In this document: positions 40,351 through 52,860 of the stretch, one piece after another
Layout: each line of letters begins with the position of its first letter
How positions within the stretch are numbered: position 1 is the stretch's first letter
Source of the DNA: Auanema rhodensis
Taxonomy: Eukaryota; Nematoda; Chromadorea; Rhabditida; Rhabditidae
NCBI GenBank assembly: GCA_964057225.1
Contig: OZ059899.1
Location: 15,260,501-15,324,500 of the forward strand
Reading direction: 5' to 3'
DNA: 64,000 bases
Notes under the pieces: generated by a model
Told to the model about the DNA's origin: nothing
Seen by the model: the letters and a program-made list of their open reading frames with translations, nothing else
Databases searched by the model: none
Translations under genes and position numbers: made by a program

Positions 40351-41768
40351 AAGTAAATCATCATTTTTTGAAATAGAACTCACAATAACGGTTGCATTCT
40401 CTCAATTTTCTCTCTCTCTTTATCTCTTTATCTCTCTCCCTCTCTCTATCACTCTCTCTTTCATTTATTATCACTTACCAATAGTCTACTTATCCACTTA
40501 TTGTTTCTCTCATTTTATTTTATGAATATTTTCTTTATTTCATCTCTTTTTTCCCACTTTTTGCAATGTGTTTCAAAGCATTTCCCTTTTCCTGCTCAGC
40601 AAATATGAATGCAATAGAGAAAAAATTCTTCGTTCTGAGTTTTAACAAGACAAATAACATTTCAATTCAATTCTTATCTCTATAGTCAAGCAATCCGTTC
40701 ATTTATTTTGATTTTTCAGTTTGTATGGTTCAGTTCATTTGCACTAAAAAGGAGAAAAAAGTTTTTTTTTTGTTCTCAAAGTTTATAACAGCTGGTTCTA
40801 AAGCGAAGATGAGAAATTAGGATATATAGCTCTTAGGACTAAATCAAGTTCATCTTCTGAAAAAAGTCCAAGTTGCTTATATTCGTTGATATCATCGAAT
40901 TCAAACTTCATGGCACATGTTCAAGTATATGTTCTTGCTATTCTTCTTCCATTTTCATCTCTGCATCTGGTCTCATCACAAAAAAAAGACTGAACCTAAA
41001 TGGCCCTCAGGGTATTTCGATGACAAACTGACAAACGTCTCGATAGCTCTGAAGAGCTGGAACTTTTTTTTTTCACTTCAAAACAGAAAAAAAGGGAGTT
41101 CAGTTCATTCTGACAAGCTGCACGCTGCTGACCGCCTTCAGATGCAAATGTAGTACTAGTCCTGGATGAAAAAAGAATATCAAAGCTTGTTATGCTGAAG
41201 ATAAACGTCAGAATTTTCTGTTTTTCAGCCTTTTTCTGTATATTGATATGAAATTTCATCAAACTCTCCTCATCTTTCAAACATTTTCTTAGCCATGTTT
41301 GTGGAAAAAATTATCAACTGGTTAGCTAAGCTGAAACAATAGAATAATCAAAGCTGATTGAATGAAATAGCTTGATGAAACACTAGAAAAATAAAAAAAA
41401 AGAAAATAAAAGAGAAGAGAATGAAGTGAATAGAGAGGGAAATCAGGAAATTATACAAAGTGTGTTGTGTTATGTGCATGTATGGATGTGTGTGTGTGTG
41501 TGTGTGTGTGTTGTCTCTTCATTTAATTCAATTATCATTTGGATATGAAAAGAGAATATTCTACAGTCTACTTGATGAAGAGATTATACAGGGAGAGAGA
41601 GGGAGAGAGAGAGAGAATGAGAGAGAAAGAGGGAGAACGGACAGAAGCGCATCGGAGCTATGATATACATACAGAGCTTTACATCATGAACGGTATTGTC
41701 CTCAATGTTGCTGTGACGTCTATAAATTTAAAAAAAAGAACTGTCTAGAAGCATCATACGGCTCATCC

Positions 41769-41863
<95 letters not shown>
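41769..41863. repeat. Long (CT)n microsatellite
   Basis: About 95 bp, over 40 CT units after a CTTTCT start. Confidence 0.97.
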
Positions 41864-41864
<1 letters not shown>

Positions 41865-42070
41865 ATTCTTCTTTTGAATTGTGCAAAATTTTCAGTCATA
41901 TTAACTTCAACTTTTAATTCGTATTATATTCTATAATCTATTGAAATATTCTTATTTAAGGATTATCTATACATATAATCTCTTTTTCTTTTAGAAATAA
42001 TAAAATCTTATACTTATTCTATTACCCTTATAGAATTAACATCTTCTTATAATAAAGAGGAAATACATAT

Positions 42071-42168
42071 GAGAGAGAGAGAGAGATTGAGAGAGAGAGA
42101 GAGCGAGAGAGATTGAGAGAGAGAGAGAGAGATTGAGAGAGAGAGAGAGAGAGATTGAGAGAGATCGA
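42071..42168. repeat. Compound (GA)n / GATTGA microsatellite
   Basis: GA blocks of 8-16 bp separated at intervals by ATTGAG or GCGAGA, so a higher-order repeat of about 20-30 bp is superimposed on the dinucleotide repeat. Confidence 0.9.
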
Positions 42169-43733
42169 GAAAGGTGGTTCAGTTCAAAGCTCTCCATGTG
42201 TCCTAAAATAATTTTCTATTCAACAGTTGATTATTTCATATATTTACTTTTATTCACATAGTTAACAAATCTTTTAAAAATAATTATAATTCACAAAGAA
42301 AAAATCAAAATATGCCATCCGAGACTGCACTTCTTCTCAGATGTTTCACTTCAAATGAGTGAGATACTGCATTCTAGATCTCACAAACCTTGAAATAGGT
42401 AATAAAAAAAGTTTTTTCTTTTCCATTTTCCAGCTCTAATTATCAAAAATTGATAAAAATAGAATTTTTTATAAGTAAAACCGAGAAAAAAGAGATAAAA
42501 ATTGTTTTTTTTTGTTGGAAAAGGGAGGGTGGGTGGGTACGAGTGTCCTACTTCATCATACGTCATGCTTCTTTATTTGCCCCCAGCATTGTCTATGTCC
42601 AATTCCTATGTGTTTTTATGTTTTTTTTTCCAAAATCTCTTCCTTCTTCTTTCTTTGAATATAATTTATGCGTATGAATTTGTCTTTTCTTTAAGCTTTA
42701 AAAGCCAATTTTACTTGTATTTTCCTCTTATATGATCTCTGTTTTATCTATATATTATATACGTATATACGTATATTATATTAACTATATACATATATTT
42801 AACTTCAAAATTGATTATGAATTGTCCATTTTCTTTCTTTCATTCTTCAATACTTTTATTATTTTTATGTCTTTTTCTTTTCTTTGAGATCAAATAAGAG
42901 ATGGAAATTTGTGAATCTAATCGTCAAGCTCAAGCTAACACACCAGATCATCTTTCGCTATTTTTGCCTTGTTCTCTCTCATTCTCTCTCTTTCTTACTT
43001 CTTCCTATTTTCCTCTCTATCGTTCTCTTTCTCTCAATACCACCTTCATAGCAATAGTTCCCTCCCACCCGCAATCTTAATCTTCCAATAAGGATATCCA
43101 ATTGAATTTACTCGATGGTATTTCTTTCTGCTCAACAGCTTCATCTCATATCCCTTTCTAACTTGAATCGCCCTTTTGGTCTTACTCTATCTCTCTCTTA
43201 TTCACTTTATATTTCTCTGATATGTCACTAACATGAATGTAGCTTAGTCAGTTCAATTTTCTACTCGTGAGCTTCATGTTTTCCAAATTTCAAACGGATG
43301 ATGTACTGTCGGCAACATTCTTCTCTCCTAATCTGCAACACCGATGGATGTTGCTTTGCTTGAATGGCTACGACAATTGCGTCGTGTTCAGCTTCCGTTC
43401 ATCTACATCCACAGCTGCATCACTGAGACTTTTCCTTTTTCACTCATTGCTATTACTCTCTTTGTACTAGCTTTAAACATTTTTCCAAAATTGTCAGCTT
43501 AAACCAATCCCCCCCCAAACCGCATCTCTCACTCTCCTGCTTCAGCCATCTGTACAACTTTCAGATTACTGCTTCATGGTCGACCAATTCAACAGATCCC
43601 AGTTTCGCAAAGTATGATGAGATGATGATTCTCCAACCACGTTATGTTGCCCTCGGCAATAGTTTTAGACTTTCTCAAGCACATATTAGGAAAAGAGTTG
43701 CCGCCGGCCATTCTCTTAAGACTTTCATATAAG

Positions 43734-43760
43734 GCCGTTGTCGACAATGTGGACAACGGC
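43734..43760. other. Hairpin-forming inverted repeat within a GC-richer island
   Basis: GCCGTTGTC (43734-43742) and GACAACGGC (43752-43760) are exact inverted copies around a 9-base loop. The surrounding 43.25-44.0 kb is non-repetitive and richer in G+C than the desert around it. No coding frame in it has splice support. It could be a conserved regulatory element or a structured RNA. Confidence 0.4.
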
Positions 43761-44623
43761 TATAACGACGAATAGCCTGCCTCCCACCAGGACTTCAGAT
43801 GAATATTGCAAGCTTTTACATTTCCGATTACTTCATCCGACAAGCATTGTTCATTTTTCGCGTTTCAATATCCTTCTCACAGCGCCAAGCAGCTCTGGTT
43901 AAGCCACCCAAGCTTGTGGCTTTCACTTTTCCAACCGAATCAACGACATATAATGCTTCTCCTGATATCTTGCACCCAATGCATTATGCATCACGATGAT
44001 CTTCTTTCGAATCTCTCCAACTTCCTGGTTTCTTAGAAAAATACTTCATTTCACGTGAATCGACGTGAATTTCGAAAGAGTGAACTCATTCTCCTCAGCA
44101 ATTTCGCAGGGTTCGGTTGCTTTTGAATGATTTTTGTTCGAAAATTTCTCTTTGTACTCTGAAGATGTGATATTAATTGATATTTTCTTTCATATTTAGA
44201 TGTATAGTCATCCGGAATTCATATATATTTGATATTCACTTCAATATAATCTAAGCTAAAACTTTTCCAAGTACAAACTTGAAGAAAAGATTATTCAGAA
44301 GTGATTTTCCTTCTTATTCTCATTCTATATCATCATCATCATCATCATCTTCTTCTTCTTCTATTTCTTCATCATTTTCTAGTTCTTCTTTAAACTTCAC
44401 AATCAACGAAATTACATAATGTTGACTTGGTTTTGTTTCTTTTCTTGTCTATCTTTCATGGCTTTCATGCATTGTCCCAGCTGTTACATATAGTAAAACT
44501 ATTTAGTAACATAGTATTCATTAGCATCAATGACTCATTTAAACGATTTTTCTTATTCCTAAACTTATCTAACCTCTTGATTATTAGAGTAGAAGGTTGA
44601 TGTTTAATGTCTGACCTTAAGAG

Positions 44624-44627
<4 letters not shown>

Positions 44628-44691
<64 letters not shown>
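44628..44691. repeat. (GA)n microsatellite
   Basis: Perfect GA run of about 32 units. Confidence 0.96.
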
Positions 44692-44698
<7 letters not shown>

Positions 44699-45585
44699 GC
44701 TAGGAGAAGTTGTCAACCTGAAACAGCGCGGTGCCAATATGTATAGAAGATTATCCTAAAGCATATTTAATATTTTTTATGTTTTATTTCTTCTGTCCGA
44801 CTTGTGAACTAGCTGTGCTAACTATATTAACTCAATAATTTCTATATTATATTTTAAAATAATATATATTATATAGTTAAGTATATGATATAGTTAATTA
44901 ATAGTTAATATAATATACCGTATATGAATATATATGTATGTATATATCACAAAAGAATAATTTCAATAAGAACAAATAAGATATTTAAAAAAAAAAAGTT
45001 TTTTTTTCACTTCAAGACCAATATCAATCTTTGTGTATCTTTCTTGTTATTTCTATTTCTATATTGTATATAAACACAGTTTTTTGATTCATTTTATCTA
45101 AAAATCGACAGCTAATTGCATATTGAAATAGCCGGAGGGGAGTGGAAAATGAAGAGAGATGGGGTGTGTGGTGTGGTAGAGGGGGGGGGAGGAGGAGGAG
45201 GAGGACAGAGAATGGACTGGTAGGGGTGGTATAGAAAGAGTTCTTCTTTCAACTTGTCACAATGCTTCTAATGACTGAGCATAGGAAGAGGTAAAAGCTC
45301 TGTAAGTTGTATGTATGTATGTACATACATGTATATTTCTGTTAAATTATTTGATATTTATATCTTTTATAATAATAATTTTATTTTTTATTTTATATAT
45401 TTCCTTTTATATTTTTTAAAAATTTAATTATATAAGATATAACTAGATCTAGAAGGTTATACTATGATAATTAAGAATGAAGTATTTGCTACTTCCTTGT
45501 ACGAACTTCTTATGTACTTCCTCAAACTTTCGAAACTTTTAGTAGACAATGAAGAAAGAGAATGGGTGTTAGAAAAGGTAAAGAT

Positions 45586-45587
<2 letters not shown>

Positions 45588-45651
<64 letters not shown>
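45588..45651. repeat. (GA)n microsatellite
   Basis: GA run of about 31 units with one GAAAGA break. Confidence 0.95.
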
Positions 45652-46500
45652 TAAGTATGAAGGAAGGTATGTTAGAAAAAGTCATTTTTTGATGATTTTT
45701 TTATTGAAGTAATGTATTTATGTTGTATATTGCATATTGTGAGTGTGTGTGTTCGCTGTATGCTCGTGAGAAAAACAATTTTCCTTCTTCTCTCTCTCCT
45801 TTTTTTCCATAAATGTATAAACTTATTGTTGTTTATAATTATTATAACTAAGAACTAGATTTAAATTATTTATTCAATATACTATGTGTATAGTATACTT
45901 TTTTTGTTTTTTTTTAAGTTATTGATTGATATTATCAACAAAAAAATGCTTATAAGAGAAATATTTGATGATGATGAGCATTGCTGACTTCAATTTAATT
46001 AAGTTTTAGCTATTTATGAGTGATTTATATAGATTATATGATATATTCTATTTAAATGTTATGAAGAATCTAAACTATTTGAACCTAAAGTTCAAACGGA
46101 TTCAGACTATTCAAACGAATCTTCATAAGATGAAGCTGCATATCTCTGCAAATCAACTAAACTTCTTCTTTTTCTTACAAGTTTTCAATGAAAATAATCT
46201 GAAATGTTGTTGGAAAACATTTGATTGACATAGAATATGCTGGAAAATTCTTCTTTTCTTACAAAGTGTAAAACTTTTTTTTTTAATTCTAAAAAAAAAA
46301 GAATTATATTGACAAACATGATGTGGCTTATCGTTCCAATTTACATTAAATGCACGTTTTTTATTTGTCCAGCTTACGTGACTTCAGCCTGACCTGACAC
46401 AGATTTACAGGAAAATTTGATTAAGTTCAGTGTTAATATTGATGAAACAAGCTACTCTTTTAAATGAGAAAAAAGAAATTTATGTAATTGAGAGGGAAAA

Positions 46501-46541
<41 letters not shown>

Positions 46542-46754
46542 GGAGAGAGAGGGGGCAGTGAGATTGAGTGAACTCGATGACCTTAATCCATTATTATTTT
46601 GTTTAAAAAAAAAACCAAAAAATCTATTTGTTCTTTTTCTAAATGAAATCTAAAAAGTCAAAAGATGAATATATCACATTGTTTGCCACGTGCATATGAA
46701 GCTGATTCTTTTTTCGGGAGAAGATATACACCATTGAGAGGTAGATATAAGGAA

Positions 46755-46757
46755 GAA

Positions 46758-46831
<74 letters not shown>
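46755..46831. repeat. Long (GA)n microsatellite
   Basis: About 77 bp, nearly perfect. A smaller GA run is at 46505-46538. Confidence 0.95.
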
Positions 46832-46834
<3 letters not shown>

Positions 46835-47332
46835 AAGGAAAGGAAGATAGGAAGAAACTCTTATATGAAAATATTTTTCTTAATTTTGCCCTTTGAGATC
46901 AAATAAATGAGCAAAATACATATATTATTTATATATAATTAGTATTGTTTGTTGTTATAAACCATAACAAACTGTGATCAGAACTCAAGAGGTGAGGGTA
47001 CACGTGAACGGTTTGTCTTCCTCACAACCAGTAGAGGAATAAGAGAGATTGGCAAACTAAGAGAGTTATTACCTCCCTTTGACTTCTTCGTTTAATTTCT
47101 TTTGTTGAATTGTCTATGAACGATTGTCTTGTTACAAACAGTTATTGTGAAACAAACTTATACATATACCATGCACACAATGGACTATAAGCAACTATTC
47201 CATGTCCTTAGGGCAAATTTTACATCTCATTAATTATATTTTCATTTTATTTTGTCTTTTCAAAACGTTTAGACAACATTCGATTCTATCTCTGACATTA
47301 TACTGTTGCTTAACTCCCTTCCTCTTCTTCCA

Positions 47333-47347
47333 GTCTCTCTCTCGCTT

Positions 47348-47386
<39 letters not shown>

Positions 47387-47389
47387 TTC
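47333..47389. repeat. (CT)n microsatellite, interrupted
   Basis: CT units with CGCTTT and TTTCTC breaks. A similar interrupted CT stretch is at about 48282-48340. Confidence 0.9.
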
Positions 47390-50300
47390 ATTTGTTTTCT
47401 TCCAACTTCATTCTTGTTATCAAATCTCCTACATACCCCAATTACCATATTACTTTGACCATTTTCCATCTTGTTACAGAAAACAGCCGTGTTCCCTCAT
47501 CTACATGCATACATGCTTCTCCCCATTTTTATAAAAAAAAAATTAAAAATAACAAGAATTCACGATTGTATTCGAGTTCAATTATGAATATTCTTACATA
47601 TAGTTAGGATATATTGAATTGTCCAGCTAATTATAGGTCAGTGGTCTCAAGCTATTTCATGAACAATGTATTTATATCTAATAATCAAATAGCTATTTAT
47701 GTCTTTTTTCAAATTATTTTAAGATTTTTGCTTTCATTCATCCCCCACATCCTATCACCTATTCATCTTCTCTCCTCCCTCTTTATCTCTCTATCTCTCT
47801 CACCCTCTCTATCTTATTGTTACCATTCAATTGATGTCTATCCTCAGGAGGGCGTGGGGAAAAGAGAGGGAGGTATTCGAAGAGCAGGATGTCCAATCAA
47901 ACTCTACAAAGTTTCAAAGATGACCATTGAACACTCGATTTTATATTTTAATATATATCATTATAGTTTATTCATCTACAATCAACCTGTTGATATGGAA
48001 CTTATTCTTAAGCATGATCATCATGATTTTCAAAATGCAGAACCAAACCGCATCCTCTCATTCTCGTTTCCCTCCCAAAAAATCTGAAATTTTCTAAAAT
48101 TTCATAATAATAAATTATTTTTATATTTACTTTGAACAATAATAATAATTATTTGTATAATAAAAGAATTATAAGAATTGATTTTACGTGAAATTAGCAT
48201 ATCATTCAGCTTCCATGAAACATGAAGAACGGTTGTTTCTTTATTTTTTCATTTTCGTTTTTTTTATTCAATCAAGCTTTCTCTCTCTTTATCTCTCTCT
48301 CTCTCTCTCTTTATCTCTCTCTCTCTCTCTATTTTATTCTCTCTTCATATATACTTATCTTTGTTATCAAAAGTTCTCCATATTTCTTTCATTTTTTTTG
48401 CAAAAAAAATTTCATTATATTCGTATATACATGCATAGATATATAATATTTATATGTCTATATACATGTATTTCTTACTTATTCTATATATGCCCTCAGG
48501 GCCTCTACTATCCAGTTGACCACTGACCCATTCGTCGTCTTCTACGATGTTATGACGTCATCTACATATGTTAGATGAGTAGATGTTGCTTGGATGAAAT
48601 ACTATGCAAAATTTTAATTCAAATTCACACTTCTTTGCAGATAGTCTAGTATTTGGATTAGATTTCATATACAATGCTATCCATCTTTTCACAAATTTTG
48701 AGTTTTGATCCAATCAGCTTCAAGCTTTGGCTATTTGGCGAAACAAATTGGCCTAAAAATGGAAATTCTTCACTTCGATGAGTGTGCAAATGCAACTTAG
48801 CCAACGATGATAATCACACTATTGAGTTTTTGCATTACCTTTTTGCATTTCTTTTGCTTCATAACAGCAATGGGCTAAGACTCTCTCTCTCTCTCTCTCT
48901 CCCTTTCTCTCAGTAGCTCTACTGACATCATCTTGCTCGTCGAACTTAACCTACTGCTCAGTTTGAAGTGTAGAATGCCATATGCATTCAAGCTTTTCTA
49001 AATTCTCTTTCTATCTTTTATCTCTGTTTCTCTCTTATTCTTCCCTCTTTTTTTTCTCTCTCTCTCTCTCTTTCAACATCTACAACCCTATATGTATATG
49101 CATGTCTTTCTCTTAACTATACTATTCGTAAATATATAAATTTGAATAGATTTTATCTATATAACTATACTAATATACTATTCTCTTTTTCATATAATTT
49201 TATTTGAAATTATTTACTTTTCATTCTAATTTAACTTCCATAACGCTTTCTTTGCATCTCTTTTATCCGAATGAATCGTCTTCATCCAGAACTTTATCCT
49301 TAGGCTATTTGACTAGTCTCATCATAATCTCTCGTACTTTATCTTTCTCCTTCTTTCTATTCTCTAGTTTGATCTCAAAAGGTTTATATGAAGAAGAGGT
49401 AAATGAGAATATGACCTATAATCTTCAGTTTCATAGTCCAACATCCAATAACATTCATTAATAATTTCTTTTATTTATTATATCTATTACTATATACTAT
49501 TATTACTATTACTATACATACATACATATAGTTAATTTTTTGATCAATTCATCATATCATACCATCAACATCTCATACTCAACACTATTCCTCTTTCCCT
49601 TTTCTCGCCATTTGTATGTCCATCACATAAGATTATTATCATATTTTCAATGCAAATTTGCCAATTTCCGGTTTGCCAAAACCGTTTTTTTTTTCACTTT
49701 TTTCGTATCTTCATCTCCTCATCATCGTCGTATACGTTGTACGAGCATGATACATATACATAGAGAGAGAGAGAGGGTGAGGGATAAAGAGAGAGAGAGA
49801 GAGCAAGAGAGGTGTGGAGGATAGAATTGTACCGAAAATATAATATTTTCTCATTTTTTTCAGTTGTTCTGAAATTAAAAAACTAATTTTTCACATGAAT
49901 AACTACAATCTTCATTATCTCTAACAAAATCATTTTTTTTGAAAGAATCAGACAGAAATTGGTTTTAAAACTGTAAATATAATATGATTATTATTATTAT
50001 TATTTATTATATACATAAATAATAGTTCGAAGAGCTATATTAGTTAGTTGAAAATCATATTTTCATTCTCATCATCATCTCTCTCTCTTTCTCTATCTCT
50101 TGCTCTCTCTCTCCCTCCTCATGATTCATCTATACCTGTCTAGACCTAGAATTCATTTCTATACTCTTCTTCCATTTTATTTTAAAAATTGAAAATGTTA
50201 TTTTCATGAAACATATTGAGCAAATCCGTTATCTTTATGTAAAAACTTGAACATAAGATGTACTGTTAAGGACAAACTATAAATTGAAAAATCTATGTTT

Positions 50301-51300
50301 TCCCATAAACATATAGTTAGTTAACTATATGTATATAAGTTTAATCTTTATATATAATATTCTATTAATATATAAGAATATATAAGAATAATATTAATTT
50401 TCTCTTTTATCCAATACTCTTCTTCTATTTTACTTTTCTTTCTTTTCTTTTTTTTTTGATATTCTTCTTCCTGTTCATGTTTGTTCACCCTAATTCATAT
50501 TCTCTGTTCTCAAGAGATTTGTTCTTTAACTTCAGTTTCCTTTCTCCTACTTTACTTCTCTTCTTCTCTATTTCTCTCTCATTCTCTCTCTCCCCCTCCT
50601 CATTTTTCAAACTTGATAGCTCTTTGTGATAGCAATAGAAGCAAAGATCGTCCATAGATGACCTGTATCATCTGAATTATCTATAATATGCAACTTTTTT
50701 TTTCTATTTGCTATCGTATGTTGCAACCTTAAAATAAGCCTGAATACGAGTTTTCTAGTAAAAGTTGAAAGCTCTGCTCTGTCCTTTCTGGATAATACTT
50801 TTTTCCAAATGTTGATGAAGAATTTCTTGAATTATGAAGAAAAAAATTAGAAAGGTCAATGTAGCTTTTGTCATTCAAACAACTCGCAAACTCTTTTTTC
50901 TCCAACTTCCTCTCCAATTGTTTTTCTGTTTCTCTACTCCCCCCCCCGCTTCTCCATTTTGCCTCAAGTGACTTAGTGCCATATCAGCTTAGCTAATTGA
51001 TTTGTCTACTTTTCATGGAAACAATATATGATATCTTACTAACTTTATCAGCTCTTCATAGTAATTCAATACGGTTTGCAGAAGCAGAAGCAGGGATATC
51101 AATTCTTTTTTTTTATTTTCAAGACCTCAAAATTCTTTTTTTCTTGCTTCTGCAGCTTATACAACCTGTTTGACCATGAGGTCATGATGAAGGTTTTTTT
51201 GTCGCAAAGAATAATTTCGAGAACATTGTGAGATTTGAATACCAAATTTCGCTCATTATCTCTCTCCATTTTTTAAATTTCAACATTCTCCTTGTTTCTT

Positions 51301-51331
51301 TTCTCTCTTTCTCTCCCTCTCTCTGTCTCTG

Positions 51332-51416
<85 letters not shown>
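51301..51416. repeat. Long (CT)n microsatellite
   Basis: About 116 bp. It begins with CTTTCTCTCCCT and CTGTCTCTGT variants and ends in about 38 perfect CT units. Confidence 0.97.
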
Positions 51417-51417
<1 letters not shown>

Positions 51418-52860
51418 AACTCAGTATATAGATATAATCCAACTGATAACCTTCTTTCTCAACAATTTCTATTAGAGAAATGATCTAATACACTGAAGTT
51501 GTGATATGAAATGTTTTGCTATCTCCATGTTTTCAATATCTGAAACTATAACACAAAATTCTGTTCAACTGTTCAATCACATATTAACTATGCAATTTAA
51601 GCTTATTTACCAAGTTTTTTTTCCTTTCTATTCACCGTAAAGCCATTTGCTCTTGTAGCCATGCAAATGGACTTCAAATCTCTTGCTCACATCTAAGCTC
51701 TTATGCTACCAGTCACATTATAAGCTTTAAAAACATTAGGAGGTATTATTATAATTTGCATATAGTTAGGCCGTCACTTATAGTTAGCTATGCACCGCTT
51801 CGTCTCGAGCATCACACGCCTGAATTACTATTCTTAAAACAATGTTCTCCGGCATAGGTTAAGAAGTTTGATACTTGATGTTTGAAGCTTCCCCTAGAAA
51901 TGATGCGAGAAACTCAGTTTCACTCTCTTCCTAATTTACGTTCTGGGACTTATTTTTTTGAACAAAAAAATTTTATTTTTACATCAAAACGATGTACTTT
52001 CTATATTTATAAAGTTTTGTACTAACCTCTTTTCTCAGAAAAAATACGTAATAAACTAGTTTTTTATATGAAATATTAAAGGAAACAAAGAGAGTATTGC
52101 TGACGAAATGCTATCAAACTTTCAATTACCGTAGATATGTTTTCTCCGCCCTTCTCTCTCTCTCTCTCTCTCTCTCCGTCTTTCTTGAAATCCTGATTAT
52201 TATAAGGAAGTTGTCTATATTTTTAAAAAAAAATCAATTGATATGATTACTCTCTCTATCTCTCTCACACACTCTCTCTTTCAGTCTCAGTCTTTTCCCT
52301 TCTGTTATATTTTACTTCATTTGTTTTCTCTTTGAACATGTTTGTTTCAAATAATCTCATTTTTTTACTTTCAGGGAGAATAAGAACGAAAACTTCGAAT
52401 CAAACTGATCAATTACCTATTTGCGGACTTCTATTTTTCTCTCTTTTCACATTCTTCTTCCTCAGTTTCTTCTTCATCATCATCACCGTCATCAACGTGT
52501 TGAGGCTGTTGTCGTCGTTGTCGTCCTTTTTCGTCTCATCACTGGTGCCGTTATCAACGTCAACCATTCCAACAGTAGCAGAAACAGCAGCATTTTCAGC
52601 CTATTCACTTCTTGACTGTCGTCAACGTTCACTACATCATCAGGACCGTCAGTACTAGCTGCAAATTGGCAAAAGCAATACCTATCCTATACGAAGCTTG
52701 TTGGAAGCAACAACGTCATTGTCTTGTTCTGCTTGTCCTTGACGTCATTGACCATCATTCTTCCAGAATTGAAAGATCTCATAAGAAAAACATCTGTTCG
52801 TCTTTGCTTCTCTTCATCTGATAAAGGGGGTGATCGGGGGTTCTCCATATTCGTAGGTAG

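Larger units (their letters stand above)
31424..52860. other. Gene desert of about 21 kb upstream of the neuropeptide-receptor gene
   Basis: No exon with credible coding and splice character was found on either strand. The plus strand is pyrimidine-rich outside the microsatellites. Contents: long (GA)n and (CT)n arrays, AT islands rich in TAACTATA/TATAGTTA, two CRE palindromes (33952-33959, 48553-48560), eight CCTYAGG-type elements (34.25-49.3 kb), TTTCACGTGAAA-type palindromes (40.3, 44.05 and 48.2 kb), a CpG-rich spot at 33.09-33.11 kb, and less AT-rich non-repetitive islands at about 33.95-34.45, 38.4-38.65, 43.25-44.0 and 52.4-52.85 kb. It could serve as a regulatory domain for the receptor gene. 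Confidence 0.6.

Noticed and set aside
52332-52821. Overlapping open frames just upstream of the neuropeptide receptor
   Set aside because: Ser/Phe/Val-rich translations of TCATCA/GTCGTC-type sequence. The receptor ATG at 52861 is preceded by an in-frame stop, so these cannot be its N-terminus.
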